64,000 nucleotides of DNA, taken from NCBI GenBank assembly GCA_933228675.1, contig OW121742.1, forward strand, positions 15,516,489 through 15,580,488, in the 5' to 3' direction. This document shows, in pieces, positions 27,294 to 37,938 of this stretch. Each line of letters starts with the position of its first letter. Position 1 is the first letter of the stretch. Below the pieces are notes generated by a model. That model had not been told where the DNA came from and did not search any database. It saw only the letters and a list, made by a program, of their open reading frames with translations. The stretch is from Stomorhina lunata. Lineage: Eukaryota; Arthropoda; Insecta; Diptera; Rhiniidae. The position numbers and the translations under genes are program-made.

Positions 27294-27436
27294 TTCAAAA
27301 AATAATTTTTTCAGTTTTTCTCCACATTATTACTTTCAAATTTTCAAATTAATAATTTGAAAATTAAAAATGAACTCAAGCCTGATTAATCCTAATTTTT
27401 CAATTAATTCAATTTAAAGTTCGAATAATTAATTCC

Positions 27437-27897
27437 GAAAAATTTTTAACGAAAAATTTTCTATAGAAAAATTTTCTATAGAAAAATTTTTAACGAAAAA
27501 TTTTCTATAGAAAAATTTTTAACGAAAAATTTTCTATAGAAAAATTTTTAACGAAAAATTTTCTATAGAAAAATTTTTAACGAAAAATTTTCTATAGAAA
27601 AATTTTTAACGAAAAATTTTCTATAGAAAAATTTTTAACGAAAAATTTTCTATAGAAAAATTTTTAACGAAAAATTTTCTATAGAAAAATTTTTAACGAA
27701 AAATTTTCTATAGAAAAATTTTTAACGAAAAATTTTCTATAGAAAAATTTTTAACGAAAAATTTTCTATAGAAAAATCTTTAACGAAAAATTTTCTATAG
27801 AAAAATTTTTAACGAAAAATTTTCTATAGAAAAATCTTTAACGAAAAATTTTCTATAGAAAAATTTTTAACGAAAAATTTTCTATAGAAAAATTTTT
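27437..27897. repeat. 29-bp satellite array between the two hammerhead elements
   Basis: Sixteen or so units identical in type to 25.5-26.7 kb. It carries the same pair of TCTTTAACG variants 58 bp apart (about 27777 and 27835) before the second element, one unit closer to it than in copy 1. This shows that element plus array were duplicated together. Confidence 0.97.
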
Positions 27898-28013
27898 AAT
27901 TAATTGAAAAATTAGGATTAATCAGTCTTGAGTTCATTTTTAATTTTCAAATTATTAATTTGAAAATTTGAAAGTAATAATGTGGAGAAAAACTGAAAAA
28001 ATTATTTTTTGAA

Positions 28014-28070
28014 CGCGGCTAGTGGATTGCAATTTCTGTCCCGCCACAGGACGTCATCAGCACTTAGCGC
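28014..28070 (-). ncRNA. Hammerhead-like ribozyme, left arm of copy 2
   Basis: Core complement TCATCAG at 28054-28060 and TTTC at 28033-28036; same stems as the copy 1 left arm. Confidence 0.7.
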
Positions 28071-28421
28071 CCTCGACCACAGTCGAGGGAACTCAAGCCT
28101 GATTAATCCTAATTTTTCAATTAATTCAATTTAAAGTTAGAATAATTAATTCCAAATAATTAAAAGCAAAGGGCACGTTGCATTTACTTACACATACATT
28201 CATGTAATTTACTTGCATATGTGAACACTGTTACTATTCTATAAATAGCATCAAACCAAAAAAGTCATGTTCTTCTCTACATGCCAACGGCAAGTGAAAA
28301 GATCAAACAAAACAAGTAATAGGAAAATACACAATCAATTAAACGTAGTGATGTTCGATCAAACTCAATGAGTTAAATTGATGATTATCTCTGCAATTTG
28401 ATAACTCGACTGTGGTCGAGG

Positions 28422-28478
28422 GCGCTAAGTGCTGATGACGTCCTGTGGCTGGACAGAAATTGCAATCCACTAGCCGCG
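28422..28478 (+). ncRNA. Hammerhead-like ribozyme, right arm of copy 2
   Basis: CTGATGA at 28432-28438, GAAA at 28456-28459, predicted cleavage C28467; same stems as 27237-27293. Confidence 0.72.
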
Positions 28479-28621
28479 TTCAAAAAATAATTTTTTCAGT
28501 TTTTCTCCACATTATTACTTTCAAATTTTCAAATTAATAATTTGAAAATTAAAAATGAACTCAAGCCTGATTAATCCTAATTTTTCAATTAATTCAATTT
28601 AAAGTTCGAATAATTAATTCC

Positions 28622-29708
28622 GAAAAATTTTTAACGAAAAATTTTCTATAGAAAAATTTTTAACGAAAAATTTTCTATAGAAAAATTTTTAACGAAAAAT
28701 TTTCTATAGAAAAATTTTTAACGAAAAATTTTCTATAGAAAAATTTTTAACGAAAAATTTTCTATTGAAAATTTTTTTAACGAAAAATTTTCTATTGAAA
28801 ATTTTTTTAACGAAAAATTTTCTATTGAAAATTTTTTTAACGAAAAATTTTCTATTGAAAATTTTTTTAACGAAAAATTTTCTATTGAAAATTTTTTTAA
28901 CGAAAAATTGTCTATAGAAAAATTTTTTTAACGAAAAATTTTCTATAGAAAATGTTTTTTAAAGAAAAATTTTCTATAGAAAATTTTTTTTAACGAAAAA
29001 TTTTCTATAGAAAATTTTTTTTAACGAAAAATTTTCTATAGAAAAATTTTTTTAACGAAAAATTTTCTATAGAAAATTTTTTTTAACGAAAAATTTTCTA
29101 TAGAAAATTTTTTTTAACGAAAAATTTTCTATAGAAAATTTTTTTTAACGAAAAATTTTCTATAGAAAATTTTTTTAACGAAAAATTTTCTATAGAAAAT
29201 TTTTTTTAACGAAAAATTTTCTATAGAAAAATTTTTTTAACGAAAAATTTTCTATAGAAAAATTTTTTTAACGAAACATTTTCTATAGAAAAATTTTTTT
29301 AACGAAAAATTTTCTATAGAAAAATTTTTTTAACGAAAAATTTTCTATAGAAAATTTTTTTTAACGAAAAATTTTCTATAGAAATTTTTTTTTAACGAAA
29401 AATTTTCTATAGAAAATTTTTTTTAACGAAAAATTTTCTATAGAAAATTTTTTTTAACGAAAAATTTTCTATAGAAAATTTTTTTTAACGAAAAATTTTC
29501 TATAGAAAATTTTTTTTAACGAAAAATTTTGTATAGAAAATTTTTTTTAACGAAAAATTTTGTATAGAAAATTTTTTTTAACGAAAAATTTTCTATAGAA
29601 AATTTTTTTTAACGAAAAATTTTGTATAGAAAATTTTTTTTAACGAAAAGTTTTCTATAGAAAATTTTTTTTAACGAAAAATTTTCTATAGAAAATTTTT
29701 TTTAACGA
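28622..29708. repeat. Satellite array, AACG linker, longer-period variants
   Basis: Begins with five 29-bp units, passes through a block with CTATTGAAAATTTTTTT (about 28760-28900), then about 25 units of 29-31 bp with T7-T8 before AACG. Variants come in runs (GTATAG at 29520-29640), typical of local unequal exchange. Confidence 0.97.
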
Positions 29709-30000
29709 AAGGTGAAATAGAAATGAGTATTAACATAATTCTCGTTTTCAATTTCGCTTAAGAATTCAGTTAAATATATGATCTTAACTACTGGCATCTA
29801 ACAGTTGGTGACACAGTGTGCTGATGAAGTCCGTAGCGGGACAGAAAATGCAGCATTCCACACTGCTAAGTGTCACATAGTTTTTTCAGTATTCTTAAAA
29901 AATTATTAATCTAATTTAAAAATCATAAAAATTATTAAAAATTAAAAAATAAAAATTTATGATATGAACCCGAGCCCGGATTCGAACCCACAACCTCTTA
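29709..30000 (+). mobile_element. Insertion with a second-type hammerhead and a tRNA B-box-like tail
   Basis: Non-satellite sequence inside the array. It shares with the 724-bp element the order CTGATGA-stem II-GGACAGAAA and, further on, TTTTTTCAGT.TTCT, so it belongs to the same broad family although most sequence differs. Near the right end the minus strand reads GGGTTCGAATCC (forward 29979-29990), matching the RNA polymerase III B-box consensus, but no A-box or full cloverleaf is present. There is no coding frame. Its boundaries are set by return to satellite units. Confidence 0.65.
29808..29876 (+). ncRNA. Hammerhead-like ribozyme, second type
   Basis: CTGATGA at 29821-29827 and GAAA at 29844-29847. 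Stem II GTCC/GGAC. Stem III AATG-CAG-CATT (29847-29857), predicted cleavage after C29858. Stem I AGTGTG (29815-29820) with CACACT (29859-29864), then after a GCTAA bulge GTGACAC (29808-29814) with GTGTCAC (29870-29876). Stems I and III differ from the 26-28 kb copies yet remain paired, which is strong compensatory evidence for the fold. Position 10.1/11.1 is A-A rather than G-C. Confidence 0.75.
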
Positions 30001-30248
30001 GAAAAATTTTCTATAGAAAATTTTTTTTAACGAAAAATTTTCTATAGAAAATTTTTTTAACGAAATTTTAACGAAATTATTAATCTAATTTAAAAATCAT
30101 AAAAATTATTAAAAATTAAAAAATAAAAATTTATGATATGAACCCGAGCCCGGATTCGAACCCACAACCTCTTAGAAAAATTTTCTATAGAAAATTTTTT
30201 TTAACGAAAAATTTTCTATAGAAAATTTTTTAACGAAAAATTTTCTAA
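29901..30248. repeat. 174-bp tandem duplication
   Basis: 29901-30074 and 30075-30248 are essentially identical over at least the first 100 bp (AATTATTAATCTAATTT through CCACAACCTCTTA), followed in both by satellite units. The hammerhead lies upstream and is not duplicated, but the B-box-like tail is. Confidence 0.9.
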
Positions 30249-30385
30249 GAAAAGTTTTTAACAAAAAATTTTCTATAAACAATTTTTTTAACGAACATTT
30301 TCAATAAAGAATTTTTTTATCGAAAATTTTCAATAGAAAAATTTTCTATTAAAAACTTTCTGTAAAAAATTTTTACATATTTAGT
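30249..30385. repeat. Decayed right margin of the AACG satellite
   Basis: Irregular units (TTTTCTATAAACAATTTTTTT, TTTTCAATAGAAAAATTTTC) fading into spacer. Confidence 0.8.
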
Positions 30386-32311
30386 TGAATTGTGACACAA
30401 ATGATTAGGTTTCACTTTATTTACATACTGGAGATTTTACTTTACCAGATAGATTTAAAGCCTGTTCAATACAATGACCAAGTACGTTAATATGTTAAAT
30501 AGAAAATGTAAAATTTGTTTCGTTTCCATACTTTTTATATGTAATTTCGTACTTGAGCAGACAACTAGATATGTACTTTATTTTTATTAAAAAAACATGG
30601 AAAAAAAACTGGACAGACTCAAAAGACAGCCCAGACTGAAGGACAGATAGACAGACAAATGAGGAGGGATAAACAGACCTAAAAATCGGAAAAAAGAAAA
30701 CATTTTGGAGGAGTTTATTGTTGTATGAAGCATGTACTTAGAATCTTAGTTACTTGTAAAAAAATAAGTACGAGAATTTATTTATTAAAGAGGAAATGTT
30801 TTCAAAATACGAAAACAAAATAAGTAAAAGACAAAAAAAAAAACGATTTAAAACCTTCCAACTAGACTTTGGAATTCTCAAGAAATAAAGTACATGCTCC
30901 CTGGCTCTAAAGTAGGAACAAGTGGGTGGTTGGGTGTGTATGAATTGTTCTTATGTTTTTGCTATTTATCTAAATAGATTTTTTTTGTTTAAGTTTAAAG
31001 TCCGTCGCTTTGTCTATCTTTGAAATAAAGTGTATTTTTTTATAACTAACCTTAGGTCCGTCTTTACGTCTGTTACTTACTACCTTTAGCTGATGTTGCA
31101 AACAATAGACGCTCTGCCATTTTTTTGTATTTGCTTTCGAATAATTTGAAATTTGTAATTCTTTTTTACTTAAACTATAATACATCGACTAAGTTTATAC
31201 GAGTACTAACAAACAAAAAAAAAAAAAAAGAAGCACAGTTAGATTTGCTATATACATATCTAGTCATAGATGGATGGATGGATGTTTTTGCTTGAAAATC
31301 AAGAGGAGTACAATTCCTCGTTTACATGTAAAAAATTGTTAGAAATTTACACACAAATTGGAGTTTAGAAAACACGCCTTTATCTTGTAAAACATGTTCA
31401 GTAACTAACAATCTAATAATATGGATCTTATGGAAGTTTTAAAAAGAAAATGATGTGTGATGTTATTTTTCATTCGTCTTAGACTTAGATATAACACGTT
31501 TAACTAACAATTTCTAATACTCCTTCTTATGTTATATAGCAAAAAAAAAAAAAATAAAAAAAAACAACACAACAATAAGATTTTAAAGTGATTTAATTTT
31601 TAAAGATTAGTTCTGGTATCAGCTTTGAAAAGATTATTGAAAATAATCGTTTTTTTTATTTCTTCAAGGCAGAGCTTTTGGTATTAAAAGCTTAAAGACA
31701 AACAAGATATATTTCTCTTTTTATAAAGCTTATTATTTAGCAGACTAAATACGAATTATATTATAAGCTTTTTTTTGGATTTAAAGCTTCCTTTGTTAGA
31801 AAATCTGTTAAAATATGTTATATACAAAAAAAGCTTTAGGCTAAAATAATATAAATAATAAAATTTTTAAAACAAATAACAAGATATTTAAAATTAGTCT
31901 GGCAATTTGGTATTGAGACCTTTAATAGGTCATACCATTGTACAACCTAGACCTCTTTAAAAAGCTCTTAATTCATCCAATATTTATGTCAGCCAGATCG
32001 ACTAGAAAATTAGCAAAGATTTTGTCTATCTCTATACACTAGGTCAGGTTAAGTTCAGCAAAGATGGTTATGAACTCCTTCTTTTCCTCGACCCCATATC
32101 TTATGCAAAATTCAAAAGCTTTGGTTTAATCACATGCGTTCTTATCACTTGTGACCACAGTAACGATACATCGGATCTTGAAAGTAAAACATAATAAAAA
32201 AAGTTTTTATAAATTTATTTTGAACAAAAACTTCAACTGTCAACTTTTTAAGCCTTAAAAGCTTTTTAGTTACAATTTGATAAATAGCATACCCTCTTCG
32301 AACATTATGTC
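30386..32311. other. AT-rich spacer without recognisable gene
   Basis: Short GACA-like tract (GACAGATAGACAGACAAATG) at about 30641 and (GGAT)n at about 31270. AAAGCTT words are frequent from 31680. No frame or RNA motif is convincing. Confidence 0.6.
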
Positions 32312-32414
32312 CACGGGTCGGCGTAAAGAGAACAGAACAGAACAAAAAAATATTCGGCAGAGTTGCCGTTTTTTATACTTTTAAATAAAATAGGTATTGT
32401 TTTTCAATGCGTAG
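32312..32414 (+). repeat. Satellite leader module, copy 3
   Basis: CACGGGTCGGCGTAAAGAG, an A-rich stretch, TTCGGCAGAGTTGCCG (a 5-bp stem CGGCA/TGCCG), TTTTTTATACTTTTAAAT, AAAATAGGTATT and CAATGCGTAG. It is the best preserved copy with 5630-5727 and again stands directly before a TTATCAAAAA array. Confidence 0.87.
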
Positions 32415-32446
32415 ATCTAATGTTTTAACAAGAAAAAGTTTTCTAC

Positions 32447-33598
32447 TCCATTTTTCTACAACATTTTTCTATAGAAAATTTTTTTATCAAAAAAATATTT
32501 CTATAGAAAATTGTTTTATCAAAAATTTTTCTATAGAAAATTGTTTTATCAAAAATTTTTCTATAGAAAATTTTTTTAACAAAAGGTTTTCTGAAGAAAA
32601 TTTCTTTACCAAATTTTTCTATAAAAAATTTTCTTACAAAAATTTTTCTATAGAAAATTTTCTTACAAAAATTTTTTTATAGAAAATTTTCTTACAAAAA
32701 TTTTTCTATAGAAAATTTTTTTATCAAAAATGTTTCTATACAAAATTTTTAACAAAAATTTTTTTTAGAAAATTTTTTTATACAAAATTTTTCTAAAATT
32801 TTTTATCAAAAATTTTTCTATGTAAAATTTTTTATCAAAAATTTTTCTATGTAAAATTTTTTATCAAATATTTTTCTATAGAAAATTTTTTTATCAAAAA
32901 TTTTTCTATACAAAATTTTTTTATTAAAAATTTTTCTATAGAAAATTTTTTTATCAAAAATTTTTCTATAGAATTTTTTTTTATCAAAAATGTTTCTATA
33001 GAAAATTTTTTTATCAAAAATTTTTCTATAGAAATTTTTTTATCATAAATGTTTCTATAGAAAATTTTTTTAATCAAAAATTTTTCTATAGAAAACTTTT
33101 TTATCAAAAATTTTTCTATAGAAAACTTTTTATCAAAAATTTTTCTATAGAAACATTTTTTATCAAAAATTTTTCTATAGAAACATTTTTTATCAAAATT
33201 TTTTCTATAGAAAATTTTTTTATCAAAAATTTTTTCATAGAAAATTGTTTTATCAAAAATTTTTCTACAGAAAATTTTTTATGAAAAATTTTTCTCTAGA
33301 AAATTGTTTTTTCAAAAAGTTTTCTATAGTTAAATATTTCTATCGATTTGTTTTCTATAGAAAAATATTTCTATCTATAATTTTTCTATAGAAAAATTTT
33401 TCTCTAGAAAATTGTTTTTTCAAAAAGTTTTCTATAGTTAAATATTTCTATCGATTTGTTTTCTATAGAAAAATATTTCTATCTATAATTTTTCTATAGA
33501 AAAATATTTCTATCGATAATTTTTCTATAGATAAATATTTTCATCGAAAATTTTTCTATGGAAAAATATTTTTATCGAAAAATTTTCTATAGAAAAGC
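32447..33598. repeat. Tandem satellite array, TTATCAAAAA linker (copy 3)
   Basis: About 38 units of roughly 29-31 bp. Near the right end a 108-bp segment is tandemly duplicated (TTTCTCTAGAAAATTGTTT at about 33291 and 33399), and units there change to ATATTTCTATCGAT linkers. Confidence 0.95.
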
Positions 33599-34990
33599 CA
33601 GCTTTACTTTGAAATCAAGCTTTACGTAGGCAGACGGCTAACCAGTTATCCAGTTTCTTTAAAAGCCCACCAAAAACCTAGATTGACAAAGTTACTAACA
33701 AATTTAAAACCAAAATTTATTTTTATGAAGCTTTTAAAAAAATATATTGTGATACAAATATAAAGATTTAAATAAAAAAATCTTTATGTCAAAAAAGCTT
33801 TTTTTGGTAAAAATTAATGTGGGTGAACAAATCTAATCTAAATATTGAAGGAAGGTTGAGGTTTTTCTCTAAAATTAAAGTTTACCCAAACTATAAAGTA
33901 TAAAAAAATGATAAAAAAAAGTTCATGCAAATACAAAATATTTTCGGTCTAAAAAAGCTTTTTAGCATTTATTTTGTTTATAAATGTTAAAAATTGTTTT
34001 TTTCAAATTAGATTTTTGTTACAAAGTTTATTTTAAGAAAAGCTTAAATTCAGTGACTATTAGAAATTCGTTATAATAGAAAAAGCTCATTTTATAAATA
34101 ATGACAAAAGCTTAGGCTTATTTTGAGTTTCAACCGGTTTATCAAGTTTTTCCTGAAAACACCTCAAAAAAAAGAAATCTTTTTGGTGGTATAACTTTTA
34201 AAGAATCTATTACTTAAAGCTTTCGAAGAAATCTTATTTTCGGTTATTAAGAAAAGAACAAAATTCCTCATTTGAAATTGTTATGTTAAAATATTCAAAT
34301 TTAAATTTTTTTAAGTTTTCAAATCCTTAATTTACAACAATAACTTACAAACAAAGAAAACAAAAAAAAAACTCGCCCCTAATGACGCCTTCAAAATCTT
34401 TACATCATTAATAAAAACAAATCCTTCAAAAGCAATTGCCGTACAATTTATTTTAAGATGCCCATTTCTAGTTTTCTTCCAATTCCATTTAATTTTTTTA
34501 GGACACATCATTAAGACCAACAAACAGTGAAGACAGAGGCCGCCGTATTTTAGTATTAGCTAAAGCTCTTTAGCGCCTCTGCTTTTCTATCTGTGTTTTA
34601 CTTAAGATTTTTATGCTTCGCACTTTTTTTACTGCCATTAAATGCAAATTTCTTTCATTCTTTGTTCCAAAAATATCTTTATGCCCCGAAGATTATACCA
34701 AAATGAATGAAGTATAGGAAATGAAGATGAAGAAAGATGGGGAGTCAAACAAAACTTATCTGGGGACGACAAATTATTCAAAAGCTTAGAGGTGTAAAAA
34801 CATAAAATATAAAAGTAAAATTTGTGTCGGCAATAAATATTTTTTCTTTAAGTTTTTTTTTCTTCTCATGTTTGTTGAAAAATTTAAAACCATTAAAGTG
34901 AAAAGAAAAACTTTTATTTTCTAGCAAATTTCAAATGTTTTTCTAAGTATTTATGCATATAGAAATAGGGTGATCTTTATTTTGAAGAAT
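33599..34990. other. AT-rich spacer without recognisable gene
   Basis: AAAGCTT words until about 34.2 kb. A short inverted pair CAGAGGC...GCCTCTG sits around 34533-34590. No coding evidence. Confidence 0.55.
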
Positions 34991-36460
34991 TTTAAAAAGT
35001 TTCACTCGATCAAAAATTTCGGACTGAAAAATTTTTGATCAAAAAATATGGAAATTCGGAAAAATTACAGAAAATTTGTTTGACTGAAAAATTTTCTGTA
35101 AAATTTTTTTGTCATCAAATTGTTTTTTTAATTTTTTGACAAAAAATTTTTTGATAATTTTTGACCAAAAAATTTTCTATAAAATTTTTTTGATCAAAAA
35201 ATTTTCTATAAAATTCTTTGACCAAAAATTTTTCTATAAAATTCTTTGACCAAAAAATTTTCTATAAAATTTTTTGACCAAAAAATTTTCTATAAAATTC
35301 TTTGACCAAAAAATTTTCTATAAAATTCTTTGACCAAAAAATTTTCTATAAAATTCTTTGACCAAAAAATTTTCTATAAAATTCTTTGACCAAAAAATTT
35401 TCTATAAAATTCTTTGACCGAAAAATTTTCTATAAAATTTTTTTGACCGAAAATTTTTCTATAAAATTTTTTTGACTAAAGAATTTTCCATGAAATGTTT
35501 TGACCGAAAAAATTTCTATAAAATATTTTTGACCGAAATATTTTTTATATATTTTTTTTCACCTAAAAATTTTCCATAAAATTTTGTTGACCGAAAAATT
35601 TTCTATAAAATTTATTCACCCAAAAGTTTTCCATAACATTTTTTACCTAAAAATTTTCTATAAAGTTTTTCTGGCCAAAAAATTTTCTATAAAATATTTT
35701 TGACCAAAAAATTTTCTATACAATTTTTGCACCAAAAAATTTTCTATACAATATTTTTTTTACCGAAAAATTTTCTTGACATAAAAATTTTCTATAAAAT
35801 TTTTTTGACAGAAAAATTTTATATAAAATGTTCTTGACAAAAAAATTTTCTATAAAATGTTTTTGACAAAAAAATTTTCTATAAAATTTTTTGACCGAAA
35901 AAATTTCAATAAAATTTTTTGACCAAAAAATTTTCTATAAAATTTTTTTTTGAACGAAAAATTTTCTATAAAATTTTTTTTGAACGAAAAATTTTCTATA
36001 AAATTTGTTTGGCCGAAAAATTTTCTATAAAATTTTTTTGGCCGAAAAATTTTCTACAAAATTTTTTTGGCCGAAAAATTTTCTATATACATTTTTTGGC
36101 CGAAAAATTTTCTATAAAATTTTTTTGGCCGAAAAATTTTCTATAAAATTTTTTTAGCCAAAAAATTTTTTATAACATTTTTTTGGCCGAAAATTTTTCT
36201 ATAAAATTTTTTTGGCCAAAAAATTTTCTATAAAATTTTTTTGGCCGAAAAATTTTCTATAAAATTTTTTTGGCCGAAAAATTTTCTATAAAATTTTCTT
36301 TGGCCGAAAATTTTCTATTAAATATTATAACCGAAAAATCTTCTATAAAACTTTTTTAACAAAAAAATATTCCATAAAGTTTGTTTGATCGGAAATTTTC
36401 CTATAAAATTTTTTTATGGATGTCAAATTTTCTATAAATTTTGTTAGTTACTGGGAAATA
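34991..36460. repeat. Tandem satellite array, TTGACC(A/G)AAAA and TTGGCCGAAAA linkers
   Basis: About 50 units of 27-29 bp: AAAAATTTTCTATAAAATT joined by CTTTGACC (35200-35430), TTTTTGACCG (35430-35960) or TTTTTTGGCCG (36000-36310). Here the core is half-symmetric (CTATAAAATT instead of CTATAGAAAATT). Linker variants occur in consecutive blocks. The same type recurs at 41.4-43.6 kb. Confidence 0.95.
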
Positions 36461-37938
36461 AGGGTCACCCTAATGTGTGCATGTGCTTGTAAATACTTAA
36501 GTTTATTTTGCCATTTTTTCTCTTTGTGAGATATGTAAAAATAAATGTCTAGTTTTATTATCCTTGATTATCCTTGTGACATACACTCTCTAGGAATAAT
36601 CATCATCATCAGCAGCAATAGCAACAACTACAATAACAATAAAATTTACTTTAATTCTAGTAGTCATCATCATTATCATCTTCATTATTATCAACATCAT
36701 CATCAACATTATAGTTAGTCATAATGAACATTAAAATTTATTCATGTGATTGTATATTACGAAGTATTTTGTTGTTATTTCTCTTAAGTACTCAGACTGA
36801 ATGGACAAAATGATAAATGAATGGTAATGATATTTGTATTAAAGTTTTGCCAAAAAATAAAAATTCATTATGGATTTGTTTTAGCCAGAGCTTTATACAC
36901 ATACACATTCTCTATTCATTTGGCAGATGAATAGATTTACATACATTATTCATACAAACATACATATCTAAGACAGTTACATACAATACTTTCATACCTA
37001 TTTCTGAACAAATTGTATAAAAACTTACATAAATACTTACATTTCTACATCATAGTACATATTTATATTAATGTTAGTATCTATGGGAAAGTTTTTTTTG
37101 TTAATCTGAATGTTCATAATTCTTCGTACTAACTGTCTTAGTATCTTTTTAGAGTAAAGGATTTTTTTCTGGGTTAATGAATATTTAAATACAATTGTAA
37201 TTAATTTATATAAAATCTAATAAATTTAAATGATAAGAAACTTCTATTTAAACTTTATCTTATACTTAAATTCTTCAATTCTACAATTTAAACCAACATT
37301 TTTTATTTAAATTTTTTTTTCTCAAAAAATCATAAAATATATAAATGACAATAAATGTTCCATTCTTTTTTTAAACAAAACGGGCTACATCTCATTATAA
37401 TCGCTTAGGAACTATTGTTTCTTTTATTTTTTTATGATTTAAAAAAAAAACGACAAATTTTTGAAAGTATAATTTTTCGGTGAAGTTCTATGATATCTCT
37501 AAAACGACTAAGAGGATGAAGAAAAATGTGAAGACAACATAAACAAAAAATTCTTCCGAATTTTGGGTTTTCGGAATATAATTATATCTCGAAAACTAGA
37601 CCCAACTCAGAAAAACCTTGTAATTTCATTACTCTAAACTAAATTTTGTTGCATATTCTTAGGGATGTCGTAAAGGACACGAATTTCCGGAAGAAAGTTA
37701 CCATAACTCCGAAACTAATAGATGGGCTGAGGATTTTTAGAACTTAAAGAAAGTTGTTTTATTGTAAAAATGAATTCAAAAACATAGCCCTCATTACACG
37801 GGCTGAAATCAAAAATATTTCGCATGTTTCCGATTGACATATTTTTGCCATATAATTTTACTTTTAAAAGTCGATCAGACCCCTAAACAAAAATCTCTGA
37901 AAAAATAACCAAAGTTTGTTGACATTTGGTTCAAGATA
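36461..37938. other. AT-rich spacer with (CAT/CAG/CAA)n simple sequence
   Basis: A cryptically simple stretch of CAT, CAG and CAA triplets lies at about 36598-36720. No gene; the remainder has no recognisable feature. Confidence 0.6.

Larger units (their letters stand above)
26713..27436. mobile_element. Inverted-repeat hammerhead element, copy 1
   Basis: A 724-bp insertion in the 29-bp array. Arms of 190 bp (26713-26902 and 27220-27409) are near-perfect inverted repeats ending inside in the small hairpin CTCGAC-TGTG-GTCGAG. A 65-bp segment next to the left arm (26904-26968) is directly repeated at the right end (27372-27436). GAAAAATTTTT flanks both sides (26702-26712 and 27437-27447) as a possible 11-bp target duplication. 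Each arm contains a hammerhead-like RNA fold in divergent orientation. The unique middle (26969-27219) has TATAAATA and no coding frame. The layout recalls Penelope-like elements, whose terminal repeats can be inverted and carry hammerheads, but no reverse transcriptase is present, so it would be nonautonomous. Confidence 0.85.
27898..28621. mobile_element. Inverted-repeat hammerhead element, copy 2
   Basis: Same 724-bp length as copy 1, with only a handful of differences (AGTCATGTTC for AGTCTTGTTC; GATCAAACAAAAC for GATCGAGCAAAAC; AGGAAAAT for AGGAGAAT). It is preceded and followed by GAAAAATTTTT. The shared flanking satellite variants indicate segmental duplication of about 1.18 kb rather than a second independent insertion. 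Confidence 0.85.

Noticed and set aside
29970..30000. tRNA gene on the minus strand suggested by GGGTTCGAATCC
   Set aside because: No acceptor stem, D-arm, anticodon arm or A-box; the upstream sequence is satellite. Kept only as a B-box-like segment.
34533..34590. Inverted pair CAGAGGC...GCCTCTG as a transposon or hairpin
   Set aside because: Only 7 bp pair and the intervening bases do not extend the stem.
36600..36620. Another TCATCAG as a possible minus-strand hammerhead core
   Set aside because: It is part of a CAT/CAG simple repeat and lacks the GAAA segment and the flanking stems.
36598..36720. CAT/CAG/CAA-rich stretch as a coding polyH/polyQ tract
   Set aside because: All frames are interrupted soon; typical cryptically simple noncoding sequence of insects.
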